DNA of 11,936 nt from Chloroflexota bacterium (GCA_004298915.1 SCTE01000557.1:1-11936), one strand, 5' to 3'; shown: positions 1 through 8,071, counted from the stretch's first letter. Made by a program: numbers and translations. Notes: generated by a model not told the origin, from the letters alone.

Positions 1-927
1 CACGAACGCACCCGATTCCACGACCACACCTCCGGTGCGCACCATCCGGAGCGCTTCCGTGAACGCCGCGGGTACCCCGCTGCAGTCGAGGGCGACATCC
101 ACGCCGCGTCCGTCGGTCGCGTCGCGGATCGCTGCGACCCGCTCGTCGGCGCTGGTAGATGCCGCATCGAGGCCGAGGTCCACGCCGAAGGCGTGCGCCT
201 GGCGGAGTCGCCCGGCCAGGACATCGGTCGCCGCCACGAACCCGGCCCCGAGCATCCGGCTCTTGACCAGGTGGCACAGGCCGAGCGGCCCGACCCCCAG
301 GACCGCCACCGAGAAGCCCGATCGACTCGCGCCCTGGGCGCCGAGGAGCGCCAGCGCCGAATCGACGCCGTGGGTCACGGCCATGACCTCGGTGAGGACC
401 GCCACTTCGTCCGGCAGTCCATCCGGGACGCGAAAGATCGGTGTCCCGGGAAGCAGGTACAGGTACTGCGACCACCCGCCGAACAGGCCCGGAGGGCGCG
501 ACAGGTTGAGGCTGTTGCCGTAGTCCTCGAGCGCCTGGCAGAAGTAGTACGGGAAGTCGTTGACGCAGTAGTAGCACCGGCCGCAGGGCAGGTTCGCGCC
601 CGGGACCACGCGGTCGCCGACGCTGAGCTCCGACCCGCCGCTGTCGTACGCGCGGCCGCCGACGCTGACGACCGTCCCGACGTTCTCGTGGCCGCAGATC
701 AACGGGTATTCGAGGTCCCGCTCATGGGGCGTCCCGGCGTACTGCCTCGATTCGCCCCGGAACGTGTGCTTGTCGGTGCCGCAGATGCCCGACAGGTGGA
801 TCGCGATCACCACGGCACCGGGCTCCGGCTCGGGCACCTCGAGCTCGCGAAGGCCGATCCGGCCGGGTGCCTCCATGACCGCCGCCAGGGAGGTCCGCTT
901 CGGATCCCTGGATCGAGCCTCCGTCAC
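1..927 (-). CDS. Zinc-dependent medium-chain alcohol/polyol dehydrogenase, 3' end cut by window edge
   Basis: The frame is open from GTG 927 down to base 1 (309 codons, no stop), so the C-terminus lies outside the window. The protein is a zinc-type MDR dehydrogenase, a cytoplasmic NAD(P)-linked oxidoreductase of alcohols or polyols. Visible motifs are the catalytic-zinc Cys in GICGTDKH (Cys49), the CGHE motif (His80, Glu81), a structural-zinc Cys cluster (115, 118, 121, 130) and the Rossmann glycine motif GVGPLG (211-216). The last Cys spacing is eight residues instead of the usual seven. An ATG at 876 would cut off the first beta strand (AAVMEAPGRI), so the GTG, 7 bases after the ATPase stop, is preferred. 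It is last in the importer part of the gene train. In Thermotoga a zinc MDR enzyme oxidises scyllo-inosose, so a cyclitol substrate is attractive, but threonine- or sorbitol-dehydrogenase-like activity cannot be excluded. Confidence 0.9.
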   Translation of the reverse strand, partial: MTEARSRDPKRTSLAAVMEAPGRIGLRELEVPEPEPGAVVIAIHLSGICGTDKHTFRGESRQYAGTPHERDLEYPLICGHENVGTVVSVGGRAYDSGGSELSVGDRVVPGANLPCGRCYYCVNDFPYYFCQALEDYGNSLNLSRPPGLFGGWSQYLYLLPGTPIFRVPDGLPDEVAVLTEVMAVTHGVDSALALLGAQGASRSGFSVAVLGVGPLGLCHLVKSRMLGAGFVAATDVLAGRLRQAHAFGVDLGLDAASTSADERVAAIRDATDGRGVDVALDCSGVPAAFTEALRMVRTGGVVVESGAFV

Positions 928-934
928 GCCCTCG

Positions 935-1741
935 TCATGCCATCGCAGAAGACGGCGAATTCCGGGACAGCTCATGGGCCAGCGCCGTCAACTCGCTGCC
1001 CCCGGCCATCTCCTGGATCAGGTGGTCGAGCGAGATCTCGTCCCGTCGGGCGTTGAGGCTCATCCGGCCGAGACTCAGGACCGCGAAGTGGTCGCCGATC
1101 AGATAGGCGTGGTGCGGGTTGTGGGTGATGAACACGACCCCCACCCCAGCTTCGCGCGCCTTGGCCACGTACTTGAGGACGATTCCCGATTGCTTGACCC
1201 CGAGGGCGGCGGTCGGCTCATCGAGGATCAGGACCTTCGCGCCGAAGTAGACGGCGCGGGCGATCGCAACACTCTGCCGCTCGCCGCCGGACAGCGTGCC
1301 GAGGGGTTGGTCCACGCTGGCGAGGTGGATCCCGAGCTTGGCCAGCTCATCGGACGTGATGCTCCGCATCTGGGCGATGTCGAGCGGGCGCAGGACCGGG
1401 ATGCTCTTGCGGAGCTCGGATCCGAGGAAGAAGTTGCGCCAGGTCTCCATGAGGTCGACGACCGCCAGGTCCTGGTAGACCGTGGCAATGCCTGCCTTCA
1501 GCGCATCGCGGGGCGAGTCGAAATGCGTCTCGACGCCGTTGACCTTCATGAGCCCGGAATCGGCCTTGTTGAGACCAGCCATGATCTTGATCAGGCTCGA
1601 CTTTCCGGCCCCGTTGTCGCCCAGCACGCAGGTGACCTCGCCGGCGCGCACGGCGAGGCTCACGCCCTCGAGAGCGCGGATGTGTCCGTAGTACTTGGCG
1701 ATGTCGATCATCTCGATGATCGGCGGCCCCGTTTCGACCAT
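935..1741 (-). CDS. ABC sugar importer ATP-binding protein (single-domain, FrcA/RbsA-like)
   Basis: This 268-residue cytoplasmic ATPase powers sugar or cyclitol import. All ABC motifs are present: Walker A GDNGAGKS (41-48), Q-loop Gln90, signature LSGGE (150-154), Walker B VLILDE (170-175) and switch His207. RbsA, MglA and XylG carry two ATPase domains in about 500 residues; this has one, as in FrcA-type systems, so a homodimer is expected. The start ATG shares its A with the permease stop (TGATG) and is preceded by GGAGAAGG, which implies translational coupling. The frame stays open upstream through the permease gene, but that part is low-complexity Arg/Gly/Pro sequence read out of frame, so the true start is 1741. 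The substrate is inferred only from context. Confidence 0.95.
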   Translation of the reverse strand: MVETGPPIIEMIDIAKYYGHIRALEGVSLAVRAGEVTCVLGDNGAGKSSLIKIMAGLNKADSGLMKVNGVETHFDSPRDALKAGIATVYQDLAVVDLMETWRNFFLGSELRKSIPVLRPLDIAQMRSITSDELAKLGIHLASVDQPLGTLSGGERQSVAIARAVYFGAKVLILDEPTAALGVKQSGIVLKYVAKAREAGVGVVFITHNPHHAYLIGDHFAVLSLGRMSLNARRDEISLDHLIQEMAGGSELTALAHELSRNSPSSAMA

Positions 1742-2802
1742 CACGCCTTCTCCGACATGCGCCTGACGTTGAGGTTGAGCAGGACCGCGAGCAGCAGCAT
1801 CAGGCCCAGGAAGAACCGGAACCAGTTCGGATCCCAGCCGGCATAGACGATGCCCTGCACGGTCATGCCGTAGATGAGTGCCCCGATCGCCGATCCGATC
1901 GCCGATCCGACGCCACCGGTCAGGGCGCACCCCCCGACGACGGCCGCGATGATGTAGAGGAATTCGCCACCCACGCCGGAACCGGCCTGGACCGTGTTGT
2001 AGGCCGACAGCTGGTGCATGGCGTAGAACCAGGCCGAGAAGCCGACGAATGCGAACAGACCGATCTTGACGCGCTTGGTCGGGACGCCGACCGCGCGGGC
2101 GCTGGCGGCGTTGCCGCCGGACGCGAGGATCCAGTTGCCGATTCGGGTCCGGAGGAGCACCCAGGTGGCGATCGCGACGAACACGAACCACCACAGGATG
2201 AGGATGCTGAACTGCGGTCCGCCCTCGCCCCCGAACTGGAGGCGGTAGGCGAAGATCGCCCGGATGACCTCGAATCCGTCCACCCGGGCCACGCTCGGCG
2301 TCGACACCGCATTGGTAACGAACTTGGTGATCCCGAGGTTCATGCCGAACAGCATGAACAGGGCGCTGAGCGTGATCAGGAAGCTCGGGATGCCCGTCCT
2401 CGTGACGAGCCAGCCGTTGAAGATGCCGATGCCGATGCTCACGCTCAGCGCAAGCGCCATGCTGACGAACAACGGAAGGCCGAGCGTGACCGTCAGGACC
2501 GACGTCACCATCGACGCCGTGACGACGGCCACGCCGGACGACAGGTCGAACTCGCCGCCGATCATGAGGAGCGCGACCGCGACCGCCATCAGGCCGATGG
2601 TCGCGCTCTGGTAGAGGACCGTCGCCATGGCCGCCCATGAGCGGAACGGCTCGGCGATCGCCCAGAACAGGATGAAGATGGCGATCGCTGCGACGAGCGC
2701 GCTGAGCTCTCGCCGCAGGAGGATCTTTCGAAGCAGGGACGGCATGGTCGAGCGCGAGGTGGTTCGGGCGGTCGGCTCCGACCGCCCGATTCCCGTGCTC
2801 AT
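1741..2802 (-). CDS. ABC sugar importer permease (RbsC/FrcB family)
   Basis: A 353-residue inner-membrane permease of the branched-chain amino acid/ribose (BPD_transp_2) type. After a basic N-terminus it shows successive hydrophobic segments (about 35-50, 62-81, 91-107, 110-129, 138-156, 199-216, 247-264, 281-312 and 328-344). Family hallmarks are GGEFDLSSG (82-90; usual form GGIDLSVG), the cytoplasmic loop with A-S-G-G-N-A-A-S-A (227-235) and the Gly-rich segment near 278-308. ATG 2802 has AGGTGG seven bases upstream. An internal ATG at residue 20 is possible but lacks a clear ribosome site. It lies 48 bases after the binding-protein gene and overlaps the ATPase start by one base. It forms the channel of the importer with its neighbours. 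Confidence 0.95.
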   Translation of the reverse strand: MSTGIGRSEPTARTTSRSTMPSLLRKILLRRELSALVAAIAIFILFWAIAEPFRSWAAMATVLYQSATIGLMAVAVALLMIGGEFDLSSGVAVVTASMVTSVLTVTLGLPLFVSMALALSVSIGIGIFNGWLVTRTGIPSFLITLSALFMLFGMNLGITKFVTNAVSTPSVARVDGFEVIRAIFAYRLQFGGEGGPQFSILILWWFVFVAIATWVLLRTRIGNWILASGGNAASARAVGVPTKRVKIGLFAFVGFSAWFYAMHQLSAYNTVQAGSGVGGEFLYIIAAVVGGCALTGGVGSAIGSAIGALIYGMTVQGIVYAGWDPNWFRFFLGLMLLLAVLLNLNVRRMSEKA

Positions 2803-2850
2803 TGACGGACCACCTGGTCGGCTAGTCGATCGACGCTCCGATGCAGGCGA

Positions 2851-3825
2851 TCACCGGGTCCCATTCTTGGCGAAGGGCAGGATGACCCCGATGTTCGAAG
2901 CGTCAACGATCGCCGGGCCGGTCAGGGTCGACAGGCCGCCGCCGATGACATTGCCGTTGATCTTGAACAGGACGAGCGAGGTGACCGCCAGGTAGCCCTG
3001 GAGGTACGGCTGGGCGTCGACCGCCATGGCGATCTTCCCGTCCTTGATCGCGTTCGCGGCATCGAGGTTGAGGTCGAACGTGGCGACCTTGGCCTTGCTG
3101 CCGGCAACCCCGATCGCATCGAGCGCCACGAGCGCGACCGGCGCGCCCATCGTCACGATGTAGTCGATCGACGGATCCTGCTGGAGCTTGGCCACGATCG
3201 ATGCATTCACCGACGCATCGTCGGTGCCGTTGACCTGCATGTTCTCGCTCTGGACACCCTCACCGACGCCCTTGCAGCGAGCCTCGAGGGCCGTGGAGCC
3301 CTCCTGGTGGATCACGCACAGGACGTGCTTGCCACCTTCCTCGGCGATGCGCTTGCCGAGGGCCTGGCCGGCGATGTACTCGTCCGACCCGAAGTACATG
3401 ATGGCGCCCATCGAGACCCAGTCCTCGATGCCCGAGTCGAACATCACGACCGGCACGTTGGCCGCATTCGCGGCCTTCACGGCGCCGACGAGGGCCGATG
3501 GCCCGGCCGCCGTCATCGCGATCCCGTCGACCTTCGAGTCGATGGCGTTCTGGACGAGGGTCGCCTGCTTCGTGAAGTCCGGGTCGCTGGAGTACTTGAG
3601 CGTCGCGCCCGTGTCAGCGGCGGCCTGCTTGGCGCCCGCCCGGATGATGTCCCAGTACGTGTCGCCGGGGGTCTCGTGGGTGATCATCGCGATCGTGAGG
3701 CCCTTGCCGGACTGGCCGGCGCCGGTTCCCCCCGAGCTGGCCGGAGCCTGGTTGCAGGCAGCGAACGCGACGGCAAACACCACCGCGGCCAGCGCGAGCC
3801 GGCTTCGTGCGGAACGAATCGTCAC
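2851..3825 (-). CDS. Sugar/cyclitol-binding lipoprotein of the ABC importer (RbsB-like)
   Basis: This 324-residue exported protein binds the substrate outside the membrane and delivers it to the permease. The GTG at 3825 is chosen because a strong GGAGGAGG sits just upstream (3840-3833) and because it places a signal peptide correctly: basic TIRSARSR, a hydrophobic stretch, then a lipobox-like FAAC with the lipid-accepting Cys24. The mature part starts with a Ser/Gly linker. It then follows the type-1 periplasmic-binding fold: a first strand near GLTIAMITHETPGDTYW, a DGIAMTAAGPSAL segment, PVVMFDSG, and a second lobe with IDYIVTMGAP and VATFDLN. The frame stays open to ATG 3909, and a second GGAGGGAGG lies upstream of that, so an extended form is conceivable but would spoil the signal peptide. 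The ligand cannot be read from sequence; context suggests inositol or a relative. Confidence 0.93.
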   Translation of the reverse strand: MTIRSARSRLALAAVVFAVAFAACNQAPASSGGTGAGQSGKGLTIAMITHETPGDTYWDIIRAGAKQAAADTGATLKYSSDPDFTKQATLVQNAIDSKVDGIAMTAAGPSALVGAVKAANAANVPVVMFDSGIEDWVSMGAIMYFGSDEYIAGQALGKRIAEEGGKHVLCVIHQEGSTALEARCKGVGEGVQSENMQVNGTDDASVNASIVAKLQQDPSIDYIVTMGAPVALVALDAIGVAGSKAKVATFDLNLDAANAIKDGKIAMAVDAQPYLQGYLAVTSLVLFKINGNVIGGGLSTLTGPAIVDASNIGVILPFAKNGTR

Positions 3826-3830
3826 AGCGA

Positions 3831-3840
3831 ATCCTCCTCC
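3831..3840 (-). promoter_or_regulatory. Strong ribosome binding site of the binding-protein gene
   Basis: The minus-strand sequence GGAGGAGGAT lies five bases before GTG 3825. It decides the start in favour of the GTG, and fits the usual need for more binding protein than permease. Confidence 0.75.
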
Positions 3841-3858
3841 TACCGCTCCAACCCGGCG

Positions 3859-3887
3859 AGTCTGGGTCTGCCGCTCCCGGGTGTCAA
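3859..3887 (-). promoter_or_regulatory. Candidate internal promoter for the importer genes
   Basis: On the minus strand a perfect TTGACA (3887-3882) is followed after 17 bases by CAGACT (3864-3859), which matches three of six positions of the -10 consensus. The start point would be near 3852, giving a leader of about 27 bases that holds the GGAGGAGG. The 103-base gap is the only sizeable break in the leftward train, so separate expression of the transporter is reasonable. The weak -10 keeps confidence low. Confidence 0.35.
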
Positions 3888-3928
3888 TATGACCCTGATG
3901 CCCTGCCATTGACCCGTGGACCTCCCTC

Positions 3929-5101
3929 CTAGCCGGCCGTTCCGAGCGGCATTTCCGCCTTCAGGCCGGGATCACTCGTGATCTCGGAAATCGATACCCA
4001 GCGTCGCTCCCCGGCGGACCGCTCCATCGCGTCGCACACCGCCTGGACGGCCAGGCCGTCCGCGAAGCTCGGCGTCCAGGAGCCGTTGGGCCAGGCCGTG
4101 ACGAGGTCGACGGCCTGGTTGACGAACGTCTCGCCGTAGCCGATTCCCTGGCCGATCGGCCAGGCAAGCGGCGCATATGGATGGCTCGGGTGCTCGGCGC
4201 GGATCGTCCGCATGCCGTACAGCCCCGGCGCGTCGCCCCCGTCGCCGTAGAGCAGTTCGTTCATCCGCGGGTAGTCGAACACGAGGGTGCCGCTCGTGCC
4301 GTTGACCTCGATGCTGAAGTCGCATGGCCGCCGGACGGCCAGGCGGGCCATCTCGAAGGTTCCGCGCGCGCCCCCCGCGAACCGCACCAGCGCGGACGAA
4401 GCGTCATCGATCGTGACGGCCCGATCGCCATCGGCCGACGGCCGTGACCGGATGAAGGTCTCCGACTGGGCAGTGACCTCGTCGATGGGCCCGACCATCC
4501 AGAGCGCCATGTCGATGAGATGGCTTCCGAGATCGGCGATCGTCGTGCCCCCCATCGCCCGATCGAAGCGCCAGTCGAAGGGCGTGGCCGGATCGGTGAA
4601 CTCGTCCGACAGCCAGGTCGCTCGCCACAGGCGAACCTCGCCGATCGCGCCGTCGTCGATCATTCGACGCATCAGGGCGACCGCGGGAATGCGCCGGTAG
4701 TTGAACCCGATCGCGTTGCGGACGCCCGCCTTCGACACGGCGGCCCAGGCTGCGTGAGCCTGAGCATATGACGTGCCGAGGGGCTTCTCCGACAGGACGG
4801 CCTTTCCCGCGGCGGCGGCGGCTTCGGCGATCTCGGCGTGCGTGCCGGGGGGCGTGCAGATATCGACCAGGTCCACGTCGGCGCGGTCGACGAGGTCGCG
4901 CCAGTTCGTGGTCCAGCCCTCCGCGCCGTAGGTCGCGGCGGCGGCGGCAACGCCCGCCTCGTCACGGCCGGAAATCACCTTGACGACGGGCCGGAGCGGG
5001 AGGCTCGCGACGTTGGGTGCCACGCGGTAGCCATAGCTGTGTGCCCGGCCCATCGTTCCGTAGCCGACGATCCCGATGCGCAGCTCGGGGACCCCGGTCA
5101 T
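3929..5101 (-). CDS. Gfo/Idh/MocA family oxidoreductase (390 aa)
   Basis: A cytoplasmic NAD(P)-dependent sugar or cyclitol dehydrogenase. The N-terminal Rossmann fold has GYGTMG (13-18) and ends with the EKP motif (Glu105-Lys106-Pro107), whose Lys is catalytic in the family. The C-terminal alpha/beta domain holds Asp190 and His194 in ADLGSHLID, the D-x3-H pair that matches Asp172/His176 of B. subtilis inositol dehydrogenase. At 390 residues it is longer than IolG (about 340) and resembles the larger Gfo/Idh class that acts on sugars or glycosides. ATG 5101 overlaps the upstream stop as ATGA, so translation is probably coupled. The frame stays open upstream but that part is Arg/Gly-rich shadow. 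The exact substrate is not readable; scyllo-inositol dehydrogenase or glycoside 3-dehydrogenase are options. Confidence 0.92.
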   Translation of the reverse strand: MTGVPELRIGIVGYGTMGRAHSYGYRVAPNVASLPLRPVVKVISGRDEAGVAAAAATYGAEGWTTNWRDLVDRADVDLVDICTPPGTHAEIAEAAAAAGKAVLSEKPLGTSYAQAHAAWAAVSKAGVRNAIGFNYRRIPAVALMRRMIDDGAIGEVRLWRATWLSDEFTDPATPFDWRFDRAMGGTTIADLGSHLIDMALWMVGPIDEVTAQSETFIRSRPSADGDRAVTIDDASSALVRFAGGARGTFEMARLAVRRPCDFSIEVNGTSGTLVFDYPRMNELLYGDGGDAPGLYGMRTIRAEHPSHPYAPLAWPIGQGIGYGETFVNQAVDLVTAWPNGSWTPSFADGLAVQAVCDAMERSAGERRWVSISEITSDPGLKAEMPLGTAG

Positions 5102-6054
5102 GCCACACCACTCCCGACGGGCGCTCGCAACGGCAGGATCGCGGCGGCCGCCCGCTCGGCTGCCCCGAGGGCCGCCGCAGCATCGTGGATCGATGCGCCG
5201 GTCAGCGACCCGCCCCTCGCATACGCCGCGAAGCCTTCGGCCTGGCGAACCAGCGCGTCGAGTTGTGCCTGCTCGCCTTCCGCCGGGTCCAGGAAGTCGC
5301 ATCGAACGGCATCGCGCGTCCCGAAGACCTCGATCCGGGCCATGTCCCCGACCGGGAAGTAGCGACCTAGCGAAACGAACGCGCTCGCGCCGCCCGACAG
5401 CGTCGCGATGGCCTGGGCGCTGTCGACGTCCTTCCAGACCCCGACCTCCTCGCTGAACGGCGCCGACACGGCGCTGATGTCGCCGAACTCCTGGCCGCTG
5501 AGCCAGCGAATCTGGTCGAATTCGTGGACGCCCATGTCACGGAAGATCCCGCCGCTGTGAGCCCGGAACACCGAGCTCGGCGGCGCCCCATCCCACTGGA
5601 AGCTCGCGAAGAGATGCGGCTCCCCGAGTTCGCCCCGCTCGATCCGCCTCCGCAGGTCCTGCAGGACCGGCACGTAGCGCCGCCAGTAGGCGACCTGGAT
5701 CGGCACGCCATGGCGCTCCGTTGCCCGGCGGGCTTCATCCAGCTCTGCGGTGGAGAGCCCGCTCGGCTTCTCGCACAGGATCGGCAGGCCGGCCGCCGCG
5801 ACCTGCCCGATGAGTTCGACGTGGAGGTCGCTCGGGGCCGTGATCAGGACGCCGTCGATGCCGCCGGCCGCGAGCATGTCCGCGGCCGACGTGAACAGGG
5901 TCCGACCCGGCGCCGCGACCGCGGCGTGCGCGGCGACAACCGGTTCGGCGATCGAGGTCACCGCGACGCTCCGGGATCCTGCGAGCGCGCGCAGATGGGT
6001 CCGGCCCATCCGGCCCGCGCCGATCATGCCGAGCCGGAAGACTGGGTCGGTCAC
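5098..6054 (-). CDS. Gfo/Idh/MocA oxidoreductase, inositol 2-dehydrogenase-like
   Basis: A 318-residue cytoplasmic NAD-type dehydrogenase and the best candidate here for oxidising myo-inositol to scyllo-inosose. It has GAGRMG (12-17), CEKP (Lys96) and GGIFRDMGVHEFD (168-180). Lys96, Asp173 and His177 line up, at nearly the same numbers, with the catalytic Lys97, Asp172 and His176 known from B. subtilis IolG. The GG-F-DM-H-FD pattern is the usual one in inositol dehydrogenases but also occurs in other Gfo/Idh members, so no gene symbol is given. The start is GTG 6054, overlapping the preceding stop as GTGA; no strong ribosome site is seen, so it probably depends on coupling. The C-terminal 30 residues are Ala-rich. 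Confidence 0.92.
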   Translation of the reverse strand: MTDPVFRLGMIGAGRMGRTHLRALAGSRSVAVTSIAEPVVAAHAAVAAPGRTLFTSAADMLAAGGIDGVLITAPSDLHVELIGQVAAAGLPILCEKPSGLSTAELDEARRATERHGVPIQVAYWRRYVPVLQDLRRRIERGELGEPHLFASFQWDGAPPSSVFRAHSGGIFRDMGVHEFDQIRWLSGQEFGDISAVSAPFSEEVGVWKDVDSAQAIATLSGGASAFVSLGRYFPVGDMARIEVFGTRDAVRCDFLDPAEGEQAQLDALVRQAEGFAAYARGGSLTGASIHDAAAALGAAERAAAAILPLRAPVGSGVA

Positions 6055-6989
6055 AGCCCGCGCCTGGCCAGGTACTGCCGATTCGCCCGCTGATCGGCGG
6101 CCGCGCGGTCAAATCGCTCCTTCGTCCGGGGCAGCGTGTCCTGCTCGACGATGAGCCAGCCACGGTAGCCGATCGCTTCGAGGGCTCCGAGGACGGCGTC
6201 CCCATCGAGATCGCCATCGCCGAGGGCAGGAAACGCATCGCGCGACCAGATGTCCGTCGCAGGCGCGCCGTCCGCGATGATCTCCCGCATCACGGATCGT
6301 CGAGCGTCCTTGAGGTGGACATGATTGATCCGCGACCCCCAGGCCCCGACCGCCGCGACGGGATCGCCGCCACCGAGCAGCAGGTGGCCGGTGTCGAGGC
6401 AGAGGCCGATGTCGCTCAACTCCAGGACGCGTTCGATCTCCCAGGGCGCCTCGACGAAGGTTCCCGTCTCATGGTGGAACGTCGGCTCGTAGCCCCGGTC
6501 GCGGCAGCGCGCGACGACCGACGCGAGGCCCTCTCCGAAGCGTCGCCAGGCGTCCGCATCGAGACCGATGTGGTGATCGGTCACGGCTCGCCCCGGCCGG
6601 CTCCGACGCATTTCGCTGCCGGCATCGGCCAGGGTCGGGCGGGGTGGGGGACCGACGCGATTCGGAGCGGCCGCATCGAAGACATCGAGCATCGCCTCGA
6701 GTCCGGGCATCGCCGCCGTCAGCGCCGGGTGGTCCGCGTAGGGGAGCTCCAGGTAGGCGCCGCTGAGGCCGAGCCCGCGGGCCGCGAGCCGCTCGCCGAG
6801 CTCCGGGCCGCTGCCCAGGTAGCCGACCGGCCCGAGGTCGATGCCGGCATAGCCGGCGCCCGCAACCTCATCGAGGACCTGGATCCCGTCCGGGACATGC
6901 GGATCGATCCCGACGGTCAGTTCGAACGCGCCGTAGCTCACCGGGGCATTGGCGACCACGATTCCGCTTGTCATCGTCGAACCTGTCAT
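6051..6989 (-). CDS. IolE-like sugar phosphate isomerase/epimerase (TIM barrel)
   Basis: A 312-residue xylose-isomerase-like TIM-barrel protein, probably metal-dependent. It opens with VANAPVSYGAFE (12-23) and has GIDLGPVGYLG (49-59). These resemble the APxSWG and EFGPxGFL motifs of actinobacterial myo-inosose-2 dehydratase (IolE). Likely metal ligands are Glu174 (HHETG), Asp199 (LDTGH), His225 (HVHLKD) and Glu282 (VEQD). An IolE reaction would turn scyllo-inosose into the trihydroxycyclohexane-1,2-dione that IolD opens, which fits the locus. The ATG at 6989 overlaps the upstream stop as ATGA and is preferred; a second ATG at 6974 would remove five residues. The family is functionally broad, so inosose isomerase or another epimerase role remains possible. 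Confidence 0.9.
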   Translation of the reverse strand: MTGSTMTSGIVVANAPVSYGAFELTVGIDPHVPDGIQVLDEVAGAGYAGIDLGPVGYLGSGPELGERLAARGLGLSGAYLELPYADHPALTAAMPGLEAMLDVFDAAAPNRVGPPPRPTLADAGSEMRRSRPGRAVTDHHIGLDADAWRRFGEGLASVVARCRDRGYEPTFHHETGTFVEAPWEIERVLELSDIGLCLDTGHLLLGGGDPVAAVGAWGSRINHVHLKDARRSVMREIIADGAPATDIWSRDAFPALGDGDLDGDAVLGALEAIGYRGWLIVEQDTLPRTKERFDRAAADQRANRQYLARRGL

Positions 6990-8071
6990 GGCATGCGCGT
7001 CGGGTGATCCACGGGACGCCCGGTCCGATGGCACTCGATGATGGCCTGGCACAGGGCGATGTCGCGGACGGCGTCGGCGCCCGTCGTCGGCGGTGGCGTG
7101 CCCTTGACGATGGCGTCGTGGAAGGCCAGCAACTCGTTCTTGAATCCGCTTTCGTACGACGTGATCTCGCGCGACAGGCTCGAGCGGGCCGTCCCCGATT
7201 CGCCGCTTTCGATCTCAAGGATCGTCGGTTCGTTGCGCAGGAAGGGCGACGGAAAGGAGAGCGTGATCCGCCTTGCCGGGGCGTACATGGCGAATTCCAT
7301 CTTGTAGCTGGCGATGCCCGGCAGGTCGATCCAGTGGAGGGCCACGGGCAGGTTGCCGAACCTGAGCATGACGCTGACGCTGCCCGGGCGAAGGTCCACG
7401 TAGTCGAGTCGATCGGGCTCGCCGAGCAGCCCGCGGATCGCGTTGAGCTCATGGACGAGCGTGTCGAGCAGGACGGCGTGGTAGGCCCAGCGGAGGAACG
7501 AGTCCGCCTCGCCGATGGCGGACGTGATGCTCGCATCGACCTGCGTCCGCAGGAGTGCGGCGGTCTCCGGGTCCGGGCTCGCGGCAGGTGCCAGCGGGTA
7601 GTGCGCCACGTACGGCTGGAACGGCGACTCGAGGGTCGTGACCCGGAGGAGGCGGGGGTCATCCAGTCCCGCCGCTTCGTCGACGAAGCGGCGATAGGCA
7701 GGGTCGTAGCGCTTGTTGTACGCGACCATCAAGGTCACGCCGGCGCCCTCGGCGGCCCCGACCATCGCCGCGCCTTCGACCGTCGAGAAGCACATCGGCT
7801 TTTCGACGAGGACGTGAATGCCCAGTCGGGCGGCCTCGATCGCCATCGGGGCATGGCTCCCGGCGGTGAGGACGAGGATGGCGTCGAGCGGCTCGCGAAG
7901 CATCTCGCGCCAATCGGTCACGAACTTCGGGACGCCAAAGCGCTCCGCACTGGCCGCGGCGCTGCCGGGCGCGATGTCGCACAGGACCACGACCTCGTAG
8001 CGATCCGCCAGTTCGCGCAGATAATGGAGGTGCATCACCTGGGCGATGAGCCCCGCGCCGACCACGCCCAC
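6986..8071 (-). CDS. Gfo/Idh/MocA family oxidoreductase, first gene of the leftward train
   Basis: The core is 361 residues from GTG 8071. It carries GAGLIA (5-10), the VEKP motif (Glu90-Lys91-Pro92) and YNKRYDP, common in one Gfo/Idh subgroup. Later DTLVHELN supplies the D-x3-H pair. A cytoplasmic NAD(P)-linked oxidation of a cyclitol or sugar is expected. The start is uncertain. GTG 8071 is the only ordinary start after the candidate promoter, but it leaves a very short first strand and has no ribosome site. The frame continues upstream to TTG 8212 and ATG 8254, which would cross the operator and the divergent gene. A GGAGG (8142-8138) sits six bases before an in-frame ATC at 8131. The stop overlaps the next gene as ATGA. 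Confidence 0.88.
   Translation of the reverse strand: MGVVGAGLIAQVMHLHYLRELADRYEVVVLCDIAPGSAAASAERFGVPKFVTDWREMLREPLDAILVLTAGSHAPMAIEAARLGIHVLVEKPMCFSTVEGAAMVGAAEGAGVTLMVAYNKRYDPAYRRFVDEAAGLDDPRLLRVTTLESPFQPYVAHYPLAPAASPDPETAALLRTQVDASITSAIGEADSFLRWAYHAVLLDTLVHELNAIRGLLGEPDRLDYVDLRPGSVSVMLRFGNLPVALHWIDLPGIASYKMEFAMYAPARRITLSFPSPFLRNEPTILEIESGESGTARSSLSREITSYESGFKNELLAFHDAIVKGTPPPTTGADAVRDIALCQAIIECHRTGRPVDHPTRMP

Noticed and set aside
193..1056. Plus-strand open frame of 287 residues at the left edge
   Set aside because: Antisense to the zinc dehydrogenase, whose zinc and Rossmann motifs are clear on the minus strand.
1742..2638. Open frame upstream of the ATPase that would make it a 567-residue protein
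   Set aside because: The extra part lies over the permease in another frame, is Arg/Gly/Pro-rich with no domain, and the TGATG junction plus GGAGAAGG gives a good start at 1741.
2803..2850. Short palindromes (GTCGATCGAC and GACCA/TGGTC arms) between binding protein and permease
   Set aside because: Arms are very short, no T-run follows, and CGATCG-type words are frequent all over the window.
5102..5302. In-frame N-terminal extension of the 390-residue Gfo/Idh protein
   Set aside because: It overlaps the end of the previous gene, is Arg/Gly-rich, and the ATGA overlap start fits the family N-terminus.
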